In this document: positions 27,586 through 38,528 of the stretch, piece after piece
Layout: the number at the start of each line of letters is the position of its first letter
How positions within the stretch are numbered: position 1 is the first letter of the stretch
NCBI GenBank assembly: GCA_963989245.1
Contig: OZ022346.1
Span: 48,049,133 to 48,113,132, forward strand
Length of the DNA stretch: 64,000 nucleotides
Direction of reading: 5' to 3'
Origin: Nansenia antarctica
Lineage: Eukaryota > Chordata > Actinopteri > Argentiniformes > Microstomatidae
Position numbers and translations under genes: made by a program
The notes under the pieces: model-generated
Told to the model about the DNA's origin: nothing
What the model saw: only the letters and a program-made list of their open reading frames with translations
Databases searched by the model: none

Positions 27586-30500
27586 TCAATCTGCCTGAGC
27601 CTGTGTGCTTGGAGCATGGATTAAGGGCTCCGTTATGTCAAAGACATCAATGAGTTCCTAGGAGACAGAAAACAACAAAGCATGAGATGACATCAAATAA
27701 AACAACCTTTTTACAATCAGCTGGTTGTCAAATGTGTGAACATAAATTATATTAACTTGTTGAAAAAGAGCATTAAAAAAGTCCTTTAAGTTATGAACAA
27801 AAATATGATGTTTGGTGTGTGAGATAGATGAGCTTAGTGAGTAAGATACAAAGGGTCTGATGGGTACAGAGCTAGAGTGATGGGTATAGAGCTAGAGTGA
27901 TGAGTATAGAGCTAGAGTGATGGGTATAGAGCTAGAGTGGTGGGTATAGAACTAGAGTGATGGGTATAGAGCTAGAGTGATGAGTATAGAGCTAGAGTGA
28001 TGGGTATAGAGCTAGAGTGATGAGTATAGAGCTAGAGTGATGGGTATAGAGTGGTGGGTATAGAACTAGAGTGATGGGTATAGAGCTAGAGTGATGAGTA
28101 TAGAGCTAGAGTGATGAGTATAGAGCTAGAGTGATGGGTATAGAGCTAGAGTGATGAGTATAGAGCTAGAGTGATGGGTATAGAGCTAGAGTGATGAGTA
28201 TAGAGCTAGAGTGATGAGTATAGAGCTAGAGTGATGAGTATAGAGCTAGAGTGATGAGTATAGAACTAGAGTGATGAGTATAGAGCTAGAGTGATGGGTA
28301 TAGAGCTAGAGTGATGGGTATAGAGCTAGAGTGATGGGTATAGAGCTAGAGTGATGGGTATAGAGCTAGAGTGATGGGTATAAAGCTAGAGCATCCCTCA
28401 CCCTCCAGCTCTTACGGCTGATGGAGATGACACACTGCTGTGTGGACGACCCTCCAGCCTCCACCTCCCCTTCCTCCACAGGAGCTGAATCACATGAAGC
28501 ACTCACATTAATAATGACCCAGTATTATTGAATCACATGCACTCACATTAATAACGACCTGTTATTCCTGCAGAACAACCTGAGATAATTCTTGCAGAAT
28601 AATGGGAAGGAAGCAACATCAAGAACAGGACTCGTAAACATGAAACCTCACAGATATTACTCCTACCAGGGCGGCTAATACAACCACAACACCTTGTGAC
28701 GTTAGAATTATAAGGTTCTATCTCCATTTTTGTCAAAATTGAGTTTTTTATATAATCTGATCCATTAGGTGTTTACTAATGCCTGTGTGGTGTTATTTTT
28801 TAAATGTTGATTTTTTTTTGTTAGTAATTCATAAAATACAAAGGTTTCATCTCACAAAACATAATGGAATGTAAAAACTTTGACGCTCAATATCTCTGAA
28901 CTACCCTAAACGGAGATAGACCTAGAACCTTATCATTCTAAGCTCACGACCTGCACACATATTTATGACTCATTAAAGACTCATACACATGCGTACGGAA
29001 GGTGTGATGGGAAATGTAGTTTTTTTCTTACCGATACAAGGCAACTTGTCGTTATCCAGGTACATCCTTGCCAAACCATCCTAAGGAACACAAAATATAG
29101 GAATACAATAATTCTTCCATTGGCTATGTAATAGTAAATGTAGGAATCTTAAAGTTGTATCTCCCTATGTATATACAGTACTATCTGCATCTCATAAATG
29201 AGTAGCAGTGCTGCAGTGGTGGTTGCCCCCCCCATCGATTGATAACTATACCTATCAAACATAAGCCACTCACCCTGATCAGAAAAGACGTATGGAAAAT
29301 GTTCTCCACTGTCCGCGAGAACGAGTTGGGATCGATCACAAACGCATAATATGAGATAGGTGATGTCGCTGTGAAGAGAGACACAACGGCTATCGATCTG
29401 ATATACAATTATTAACTTAAATGTAAACATCAAGTCGATATATATAATACAATATAATATATATCAAAACAACAGTCAAAACTCACGGTCATCAGTAGCT
29501 TCGCAAGTATCCCAGAATCCTCTCTACCTCCTTCTCAGTTGCCTCCTGGTGGGATTCTTCAAAGTTCATCAACTGCAAGATAAAGTCAAGCAAACTACAG
29601 TTAAAAAACATGACCTATTTCCCCCATCTTGGACTCTGGGTGACCTCACTTAAAATGACAAACAAGTGTAAACATGTCGTCCTCCACAAATGATGTAGCG
29701 CCACACCGTGTGTGAATTGGTAACAATTAGGTATTCAAACGTATGACTAAAAAGCTACCAGAAAGTGTTGTGCTCCTTTGCTTTTTACAGAGTTGTTGTG
29801 TTTATTTGAAAGCGGTCCATAGATTTGAGGTAGGTGGAAAAGTTACCGTTGCTGGCCAAAAGATGGAGTCTGATATGTGATATATAACTAGTAGCACGAG
29901 TTATAGTGGTGCTATAAATAGATAGCACTAATGGTGGTCTAACAATGATACTCCACACTGTCTGGACTTGTACCTAGCTGCCTGAAGCTAAACGTTATTC
30001 CAACAGCAGTGGAGTTTAGCAGACAGGAAGATGTTAGCTCACGCATCATGTGACTTGGATGAGACGTAGACCCCCCCCTCTAAAAAATACATAAATTAGG
30101 TAACATCACTATCCTCCAAACACAAATCGTGAGCTTAGAATTATACGGTTCTATCTCCGTCTACGGTAGTTCAGAGATATTGAGCGTCAAAGTTTTTACA
30201 TTCCATTATGTTTTGTCAGATGGAACCTTTGTATTTTATGAATTACTAACTCAAAAATGTCAACATTTTAAAAATAACACCACACAGGCTTTAATAAACA
30301 CCTAATGGATCAGATTATGTAAAAAAACTCAATTTTGACAAAAATGGAGATAGAACCTTATAATTCTAACGCCACGATATGTTGAGTGTGTGAAGTACAG
30401 AGACCTGCATGGGCATGGTCCTCTTGGCTTCCTGGCCGGGCACCTTCCTCTGCCTCTCTACCCGTTGCCTTGGTGGAGGTGGCTCTGCCGGGAACGAGCC

Positions 30501-33131
30501 CAGCCTGGTAGAAAACAGACACTGGGATTAATCAGAGATATACTCTCCATGCAAAAATACAGGGGAAAATCATCCAAGACGATAACAATTAGTTATTATT
30601 AGTCAACTTGATCAATTTCTTCCATGCACATAACGAGATGGAGTGGTGTGTGTGTACCCAAGTGCTGCAATAACGCAGGCGTCAAGGTTCACAATAATCC
30701 AAAACGTAGGTACTTTACTAGGAAACTCAGGTAAATACAGATACATACGACAGTGAAGGCTCAGGACTGAACATAGGGTGACAATTGAGTCAGGTTTATA
30801 TGCTGGTCGGATAACAAGACACATGTTGGTCAGTACGGTAGACACCTTTGTCTCGATCCTCACAAAGAGGTGAAGGAGAAGGAGACACTCACATGTAGTG
30901 GAAGGTCGGGGCTGTCCTGAAGCAGCACTCTGCTCTCTTAGCCAACTTCTGCCAGGCATCAGCGGGTAGGTAGCCGCCGGTTGCGCCATCCTTCTCTGCT
31001 TCCTCCTCCTCATCCTCCAATCGATTCAGCCCCATGAAGGAGAGCTGGGTAATCCATCCAAAACACAAACAGTGTTTCAGCAATCAGACTTATACAAAGT
31101 CCTGAACAAGCAAATTTGACAAGACTTGTGACAACCATATCAATAGACATCCTGACATCTGGCTAGTTAAATGCAGATACAATGATATGGTCCCTGACAA
31201 AGATACTTTGCTTCTGGGAGATTACTAGAGATGATTTCTATCAGAGTAACTACTATCTTCATCCTCCACCACCTCCTACTCTGACTCACAAGGTTCTCAG
31301 TGAAGGCAGCCGGGTCAAAGGTAGATCCCCCAGCATGCAGTTGGCTGGCCTTCTCTTTGCCAAGGTCTGTTGCTAGAATGAGGAGCTGGGCATCCAGCAC
31401 TGCCTCCCGGGGCTGATGAACTGTGAGGGAAAACAAAGAGCGACGTCATTATTAAAGCAGGAGGGGAAATGGACTGTGAAAGGTGGTGGGAAGAGGCACT
31501 TTGCTTATACAGTTCATAGGTCCATATATATTTGGACACTGACAGAACGTTCATAATTTTGGCTCTTTACACCACCACAATAGACTTGAAATGAAACAAT
31601 CAAGATGTGCAGACGTTCAGCATTGATTGAGGGTAATTTGAGGGTAATCAGATGAACAGTGTAGGAATTTCAACAGTTTCTACATGTGACCCCCCTTTTT
31701 TTAATATAGTAGGTTAAACCCTGAACACCATGGATTGAATAGGTTGGAAAACCCTAAAACAAATAGCACACAAAGCAAGGTGGGTAAACTCTATTCACTA
31801 AGATAAAAAGGTTCAAACAGTTTACTTGCATTCACTGGACTAACATCACTGATGCCATCGTTGGTATTGTGTGGTTTAAATAAAGTTTAGTAAACCAAGA
31901 TAGACGAGAGACGCACACAAATAAACAGGTGAAGTTGTTTCTTTGAACAGTAAAGATAATGCACATTATTTAGAAACTATAACCACAGCCCTGAGGTTAC
32001 AATGTTTGACAATAGAAAACAGGCTTGAACAAAGCCACTTACTCCGCGACGATGGCATTTCATAATTCAAGTGCAACTCCCAAAATAGATCATGTACCGA
32101 ACAGATGGGCTCACTAACATTGTTTACTTCTTCTTCATTCTGGTTTCTGCCTTTTCCATGGCGTAAAAGAGACCGTCGACAAAATACTTAGGGCGAAAAT
32201 GAACTTCACAATTTTGGACTCCGGCCCATGCCTTATGCAGAAAGGTGAGAGAGAATATTTATCATAGCATACCTTCTTTAAAAAGTTTGTTGGCCTCCTC
32301 CAGAACCTCAGTGAGTTTGTTGTTTTTGGGTTTCAACATGTCCTCTCGGTTTTCTGTGAACAGATATAATCAATGGTCAAGCCAACTCAGTATCCCTGAA
32401 AGGTGTCAAAAATAGTTACACAAAGTGGGGGAAATATGGCAGTCCTAAACAAGACTATCATGCTTTATACAACAGTTAGTTCCGACCAAGTAATTTGATT
32501 GGACAAGAGGCATTCCATGAGTGCTGATATACAGTATAACAGCACTGGGACCTTTAACTATGTATCACTCCGCCGCACAGATGTTCTACTAAATGACCGT
32601 TAATTAGACTACATGTTTGTGTTCAGGTTACTAGGCAACCGTCCATTTGAAGTTCAGTTGCGGAACTATTTTTTGTTTATTTTTATGATTAAATAAACAA
32701 ACAAATCATAATCTGTTGTCGCTTATTACTGTTAACTAATAAATCGCGCTGTAGAACTGTTGTATAAAAGCAATATCACACTCGAGGTCTGCGGCCTCGT
32801 ACCTACGACCGAATCACAGCCGTGCTGATATTCAGTATAACACACTCCCTCTCGTGTGATATTGCTTAAGTGTCCTCCACTCACGTTGAACCGTGCTGAT
32901 GAGGTCTCGGTACTTGCTCCGGATCTCACTCCTTCGAGCCAGGTCATCACCATCATCCATCATGTCTACCGGACTGCATCCTGCCTCATCATCATCACCA
33001 CCTGTGTCTCCGCCCTTCTCCGCTCTCCCATCCTGTCTGGCCATGGACTCTTCACCTCTGTTTACTGCTCTCCGGCTCATCTTGGACGAATTAGGTGTTC
33101 TGTGGTCTTCTAACCTCTTTTCCTCTTCCAA
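27586..33131 (-). CDS. nsmce4a: NSMCE4A (SMC5/6 complex kleisin), ten exons, one frameshift
   Basis: NSE4 is the kleisin bridging SMC5/6 heads in DNA repair. Exons: 32885-33131 (ATG at 33131), 32273-32353, 31290-31420, 30893-31044, 30405-30504, 29487-29572, 29274-29368, 29032-29080, 28402-28484, 27586-27657 (stop). Encoded landmarks in order: KYRDLISTVQ, NREDMLKPKNNKLTEVLEEA, REAVLDAQLLILATDLGKEK, YLPADAWQKLAKRAECCFRT, EESHQEATEKEVERILGYLR, SPISYYAFVIDPNSFSRTVE then NIFHTSFLIR, DGLARMYLDNDKLPCI and ELIDVFDITEPLI. All junctions are GT/AG and phases agree except exon 6, which meets TGA after GYLRSY and leaves the wrong phase; two more bases there would restore an ORF of about 365 codons (human protein about 385). 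It is either a decaying copy or a local sequence error. Confidence 0.88.
27842..28392. repeat. 20-bp minisatellite in nsmce4a intron
   Basis: About 27 copies of GAGTGATGGGTATAGAGCTA with G/A alternation (GGGTATAG versus GAGTATAG), lying just downstream (transcript sense) of the exon at 28402-28484. Confidence 0.95.
28690..28962. mobile_element. MITE copy A in nsmce4a intron
   Basis: Inverted terminal repeats of about 25-30 bp: TTAGAATTATAAGGTTCTAT at one end and ATAGACCTAGAACCTTATCA then TTCTAA at the other. A second copy lies inverted at 30125-30378 and an internal fragment at 62200-62312. No coding capacity; superfamily not determined. Confidence 0.75.
30125..30378. mobile_element. MITE copy B, inverted relative to copy A
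   Basis: Ends TTAGAATTATACGGTTCTAT and GATAGAACCTTATAATTCTA. About 85-90 percent similar by eye to the reverse complement of copy A, 1.2 kb away. A transcript spanning both could form a long hairpin. Confidence 0.75.
32460..32875. repeat. Fish MITE-like repeat in nsmce4a intron 1
   Basis: Contains GCAATATCACACTCGA and the inverse CTCGTGTGATATTGC near its right side. It opens with a block (GACCAAGTAATTTGATTGGA...) that recurs inside the hAT element at about 45228. It ends about 10 bp before the exon 1 donor. Confidence 0.5.
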
Positions 33132-33354
33132 ACTGAGACGTGATGGGGGGGGGGGGGGGGGGGGGAAACGTTTGGATTAGTAAAGAAGTGTAGCTAACCC
33201 TTCTGTGGTGGATGTTGGATTAAGAATGCCACGGTGATTCACTTAGACAGATATATATATATATATATTGTAAATCGATTTGCATGAAGGCTTCGGTTAA
33301 ATGTAAAAATAAAAATAAATAAATAAATCAAGTATCGAACAGGCAACCTTCAGA

Positions 33355-33432
33355 CTAGGGCTGCAACTAACGATTATTTTGGTAGTCGACTAATCTGTCG
33401 ATTGTTTTTTCGATTAGTCGCGATTAGTCGTG
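33355..33432. mobile_element. One end of a hAT-like repeat
   Basis: TAGGGCTGCAACTAACGATT followed by GTCGACTAATCTGTCGATTG matches the terminal type of a widespread hAT-like vertebrate repeat. The opposite end was not found. Confidence 0.5.
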
Positions 33433-33704
33433 TGGCCGCGGCAGTGGCCGCGGGCTCCAGTGCATGTTGTACCTCACCTTCTCAAGTCTGCACACCTGTG
33501 AATGTCACCCTGTTGTCCAGTCTCTCTGGCTTAACATACGTTCCCATTGCAAATTCAAATAATGACTCATGAAATATTTGAATTTGGACCTTCCAAAACA
33601 TTTAATACATACAATAATCAATCTTTGTTTCAATGAAACAAAATAAATAATAAACGGATTTATGCTTCTGCGTCACACCGACGACGCGCCCCTTCCCCGA
33701 TTAC

Positions 33705-33865
33705 TCACTCAATCCATTGCGTCGCAGTATTTTGGCTTGACTAGCGAGTTTGTGTTGTGATTTTCAACAACGTTGAAATGTATTTCCGTGTTTCAAAATA
33801 AAAATCAGAACATTTTGATTGGTTGCCGACTTGCGGCTCAATTGACCAGCCAGTGTCACATATGC
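33705..33865. repeat. Dispersed repeat, copy 2
   Basis: Same sequence as 4980-5140, including TTTTGGCTTGACTAGCGAGT and TTTTGATTGGTTGCCGAC. It lies upstream of the nsmce4a start. Confidence 0.8.
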
Positions 33866-33968
33866 CCATGTCGGCATGGGTTCAGATCCATGCCCTGCTG
33901 CAATACCCTCTCCTCCTTACTTCCTGTCTTTCACTAAAGTCTCTGTTATGTGATTAAGAAAATAATTG

Positions 33969-33980
33969 ACACACAGACAG

Positions 33981-34023
<43 letters not shown>

Positions 34024-34087
34024 GACACATACACACACACACACTCACACTCACACACACACACACACACTCACTCACATACACACA

Positions 34088-34130
<43 letters not shown>
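33969..34130. repeat. (CA)n compound microsatellite
   Basis: About 160 bp of CA repeats with CAGACAGACACATA and CACTCACA interruptions. Confidence 0.97.
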
Positions 34131-34133
<3 letters not shown>

Positions 34134-34439
34134 GTGTGACACCTCTTTTCACATCTACTCATCGAGCTGAGTCCAACGGTATGAAAACCTCTAGCACAAA
34201 GTAAGTGTGTGTGTGTGTGCGCTTCTCTACTCCAGCTCACACAGCTCAGCACTGTCACCATGGTCACCATACACCCCAAACCCAGGATAGAGGGGCTGAG
34301 TGAAGGTGGTCTGGACTCTGTGGAGGAGGGTCATGGTGTCAGAGGAGACGCTGTAGAAGGACAGACTACCTGCCCTGTGATCCCACAGGCACTAGTCACT
34401 AGGAAGCATCCATACCATCGGTAATAGTCACTAAAAAGT

Positions 34440-34650
34440 GTCCCTACCATGGGCACTAGTCACTAGGAAGTGTCCCTACCATGGGCACTAGTCACAAGGA
34501 AGTGTCCCTACCAAGGGCACTAGCCACTAGGAAGCATCCCTACCAAGTGTCCCTACCAAGTGTCCATAGCATCCCAACCAAGTGTCCCAAGCAATTGTCC
34601 ATAGCATCCCTAGCAATTGTCCATAGCATCCCTAGCAATTGTCCATAGCA
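34440..34650. repeat. Degenerate tandem repeat (AGTGTCCCTACCA type)
   Basis: Repeated blocks of AAGTGTCCCTACCATGGGCA then CTAGTCACTAGG, decaying into CAATTGTCCATAGCATCCCT units. Non-coding; immediately upstream of the LINE fragment. Confidence 0.8.
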
Positions 34651-35516
34651 TCGCTAGCACCTGCACTCACCATCAACACCGGAGCACCGCAGGGTTGTGT
34701 GTTGAGCGCATTCCTCTACACAAGTCTACACCAACGACTGCACCAGTCCATCACCCATCACTACCTAACTTAAGTACTCAGACGACACAGCCATTCTTGC
34801 CCTGCTCACAGACAACCACTCCGCCCTGGACTACCACAGCTCCATCACACACTTCACTAAGTGGTGAGAGGACAACCATCTCCACCTCAATGTGAGTAAA
34901 ACAAAAGAAAGATGTTGACGCCAAGCAGTTGAAATGGTCGACAGTTTATACTCAATTGACAGTTATACTTTAAAAGGAGCAAACAAAGATTATCCGTCAT
35001 CCGCAAACTTAAAGGTCTGTATGTTTCCCCCCTTCTTCTCCTACTACTGTACCAGAGCATTATCCAGCCCATCCTCATGTACTGTTCCTCCTGCTTCTTC
35101 AACATGCTCACAGTCATCAACCGGGCCAAACTCACACACATCACCAACACTGCAGCCAGGATAATTGGACTCCCCACACCCAACCTCACAGCACTAAACA
35201 ACAGGGCCATCTCACGCATCGCAACCACAATAAAATGGGACCCACTCAATCTGTACCTCGCCCCACTGCCATCCGGGCGTAGGTACAGAACGCTAAGGTG
35301 CAAAAGGGCTCGCTTTGGCAAAAGCCTGATCCCCGCAGTCATTGTTGCCTAATAATAGACCGCGCTGAGTGTGTGTACTTGTGTATCTGTCATGTGTAGT
35401 ACTGTCTGTTGTTGTCTGTGTTATATGGTGTTGTATGTCTATACGTATGTATACTGTACAGTGGTGTGAAAATGAATTTCCCCCTTGGGACAATAAATCT
35501 AATCTAATCTAATCTA
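34650..35516 (+). mobile_element. LINE (L2/Rex-type) 3' part with AATCT tail
   Basis: Encodes NTGAPQGCVLSAFLYT, the reverse transcriptase active-site strand KYSDDTAILALL in a shifted frame, and after an internal deletion CSSCFFNMLTVINRAKLTHI with RIIGLPTPNLTALNNRAISR and LPSGRRYRTLRCKRARFGKS up to the stop near 35350. The 3' UTR ends in GGGACAATAAATCTAATCTA, a microsatellite tail typical of these LINEs. Frameshifts and the deletion make it inactive. Confidence 0.88.
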
Positions 35517-35918
35517 GCAAGTGTCCATAGAAATCTAATATAATGAATCAACCTTCAGGTCCCATGAAAGGAACTATGTTTAACTTATCTTATTTCCTTA
35601 TTGGTATACCGTGGCCTGTTTGGGCCAATAATGTATTGATAAGAACTGTTTAGACCAATGTCTATGTGACTCTTAATGACTACAGACTGGAAGAGGAGGG
35701 ATTTTTGTGAAAAACACTTCCTTGTTTTTTCAGAGCCACACCTGCCAGACCTGTGTTTACCGTACAGTACAAGGAAGTGATGGTACATGCCTTTGAGAGG
35801 GCTGCATTCAAGGACCTCTCTCACGTTACTTCTGTTTCTAGCCCACAGATAAACAGTGCAAGCCTGTTGAACTTTTGAATACATGAAAGTGAAATATGAA
35901 ATATCACGGTATGATCAA

Positions 35919-36470
35919 ATATACATTCACTTTATTAGGAACACTATACTAACTATACACTATACTGGGTAGGGCCTCCCTTTGCTTTCAAAACAGCCCC
36001 AATTATTTGTTCCATTGATTCCACAAGCTGTTGGATACATTCCTTTGAGACTGGTCCATGTTGACATTCATGCAATTCTTACAGTCTTTTTCAGGTGCAT
36101 ATTCAAGCTGTGAATCTCCTGTTCTACCACATCCCAAAGGTGTTCTATTGGATTGAGATCTGGTGACTGGGAAGGCCACTGAAGAACACTGAACTCATTG
36201 TCATGTTGAAACCAGTTTGAGACAACTTTTGCAGTGTGAAATGGTGCATTATCATGCTGGAGGTATCCATTAGAAGATGTTACATTGTGGCTATGAAGGG
36301 ATGCACAAGGTCAGCAACAATACTTAAATAGGGTGTGGCATTCAAGCGATGAATGATGGGCCCAAAGTGTGCCATGAAAACATTCACCACACTATTACAC
36401 CACCTCCACCAGCTTGGACTGTTGACAGGTATAATAGATGTGTTCCTAATAAAGTGTTCAGTGGGTGTAT
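35919..36470 (-). mobile_element. Tc1-like element remnant with TIRs
   Basis: Inverted ends TTCACTTTATTAGGAACAC and GTGTTCCTAATAAAGTGTTC. The minus strand retains the C-terminal third of a Tc1-like transposase, with blocks such as FSVLQWPSQSPDLNPIEHLW, broken by stops. It is a deletion derivative of about 550 bp. Confidence 0.8.
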
Positions 36471-38280
36471 GTTATAGCAAATGTTATGAATTTAAAAGAT
36501 GGCTTCATGCAGTATTTTCATTAGAAACAACTGATATTCCAAAGTATTTTGTCAAATTGAATTGTACCCAGATAAATTCCACATATTTCATGGATCTTTC
36601 TGCTTTAAGGCATAATATTATGATGATAATGTGATATGATAGTTCAATATATTCTTTTATTTGTTATATATTTTATTATGTCACAATGTGAGACTGAGCA
36701 GTGAATCTATTTCACAACGTAAAACAGGTACCTCACACAGGCGCTAAAGATAATAATCATACGAATGGGAAGAGAAAGTAAACAGAAATAATTTATGGAA
36801 ATAAATAGATACTACATAATAGTGATCATAATGTCTACATATATAAACAGAGAAACATGTAGCCTCCTTTGCAAAAATGAATAAGAATAAAGGAAATAAT
36901 ACACAAATACTACTACTACAAAAAAACGTTAATAGTTCTAAGTAAGATGTTATCTCTAAATCAAAGCTGTTGTTGTGAATAACAAGTGGATGTAGTGGAT
37001 CGTGTGTCACATGTGGAGTTAACACTTTGAACCAAACCACTGATCACGTTTTATGGCGATGCCAGCCCCTTAGTCTGAGGAGTAACTTCTCTATAAAAAG
37101 AAATGGAGGAGAGAAGAGAGCATCAGTTTTGTGACTCGACCTTGAAGGCGAGGCTATACAACATACATCTATAGATATTGAGTTTAAGTTGTTAGACTTA
37201 TCATTAAGATTGAGTGTTTCATTTCTTACATTTAGCAAGAAAAGGGGAAACATCGGTGAGTTACTTATACTGTACTGTATGTGTTTGCAATAAGAGAACA
37301 GTGATCAACATGTTTGATTGATAACTGATATGGTATCATGACAAGGTGCATATGTGGCTGTACAATGAGTATACTGCACTCTCTACTGAGACTTGTTTCA
37401 AGGGCCACATTAGTTGCTGTTTTTTCACTCCAGCAATGTCCACATCCCCATTTTACACCCAAAATAATATCTTCATTTAATCCTAACTTTTCATATACAC
37501 AGTGTGTGAGGCATTCATGAGAAACGTCTCCTTATTATGCTCTGTAAGTCACGCCCACAGCATCTGGAATGAATGGGAAATAAGGGGAACATGCTCACAT
37601 TTGTCTCTAGCGATCCTTTATTACTCCAGAACAACTGGTTCCATATGGTTCCTTCCTCTCATTCTAGCCTCAGTCCCCCACCCTCCCATTCTGGGAATGC
37701 TGTAGCTGCAGGCTGTAGGGTGATCCTATAACCAAACATGGATCAGCCAGAAAAGCCAGTAGATCAGGGGTGTTCAAACTACGACCCACGGGCCAACTGT
37801 GGCCCCTTGCCTGTTTTCTGAGGCCTGAATTTAAAAAAATAAAATGGATATGGCCGTTAGAAAATAGTCTTGCGGAAAACAAAATAAAAAAACCTTGATC
37901 AAAAAGAAAATAGTCTGAAAATGAGAATGAGAAACCTGGTATTCAAGACCAAATGTGGCCCCTGAGCCAAACGGTTTGCCCACGCCTTCTGTAGGGTGAT
38001 CCTATAAGCAAACACGTATCAGCCAGCAAAGCCGTACAGTAGATCATCTGGCTCAGTGGTTTAATATGTAGTATCAATTATTTCAAATTAGGAGCAGTTT
38101 GGAGATGCAATACATTTGATCATATGTATCTTCTCTAATAACATGCAGAGAATAAATCACATGAACACAATCTCTTTGTCGTGGTTAGACCTGCAGCATG
38201 ACATTGATACAACATTACCACCCAAACAGTCTCTATGCGTAATAGAAATCATGAACATTACAAACTCTTACCTGATTTTT
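36471..38280. other. Intergenic, no gene seen
   Basis: AT-rich sequence downstream of tdrd5. At about 37768-37995 there is a hAT-like repeat starting CAGGGGTGTTCAAACTACGA. Short ORFs here have no recognisable similarity. Confidence 0.5.
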
Positions 38281-38281
38281 A
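38276..38281 (-). terminator. Candidate tdrd5 polyadenylation signal
   Basis: TTTATT on the plus strand is AATAAA on the minus strand, about 250 bp past the tdrd5 stop codon. Further AATAAA-like motifs lie within 20 bp. Position only; no transcript evidence. Confidence 0.35.
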
Positions 38282-38528
38282 TTACATTTTTATTAACATT
38301 ATAATAAATTTAACAGAACTGGTTCCATGTGGTTCCTTCCTCTCATTCTAGCCTCAGAGTCGTCTACCTCACCCAGCTCTGTCTCTAATCTTCACTAGAT
38401 GGGCCAGGCAGTCAGATGTGAGGCTAGATGGGACAGGCAGTCAGAAGATGTGAGGCTGGTCTAGATGGGCCAGGCAGTCAGATGCAGTGGATGCAGATGC
38501 AGTGGAGCGCTGCGTGTGCGGGGGGGGT

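Noticed and set aside
27842..28392. CRISPR-like array of regular repeats
   Set aside because: Units are contiguous without unique spacers and lie in a vertebrate intron; this is a minisatellite. The same applies to 43507-43770, 44268-44628 and 50050-50660.
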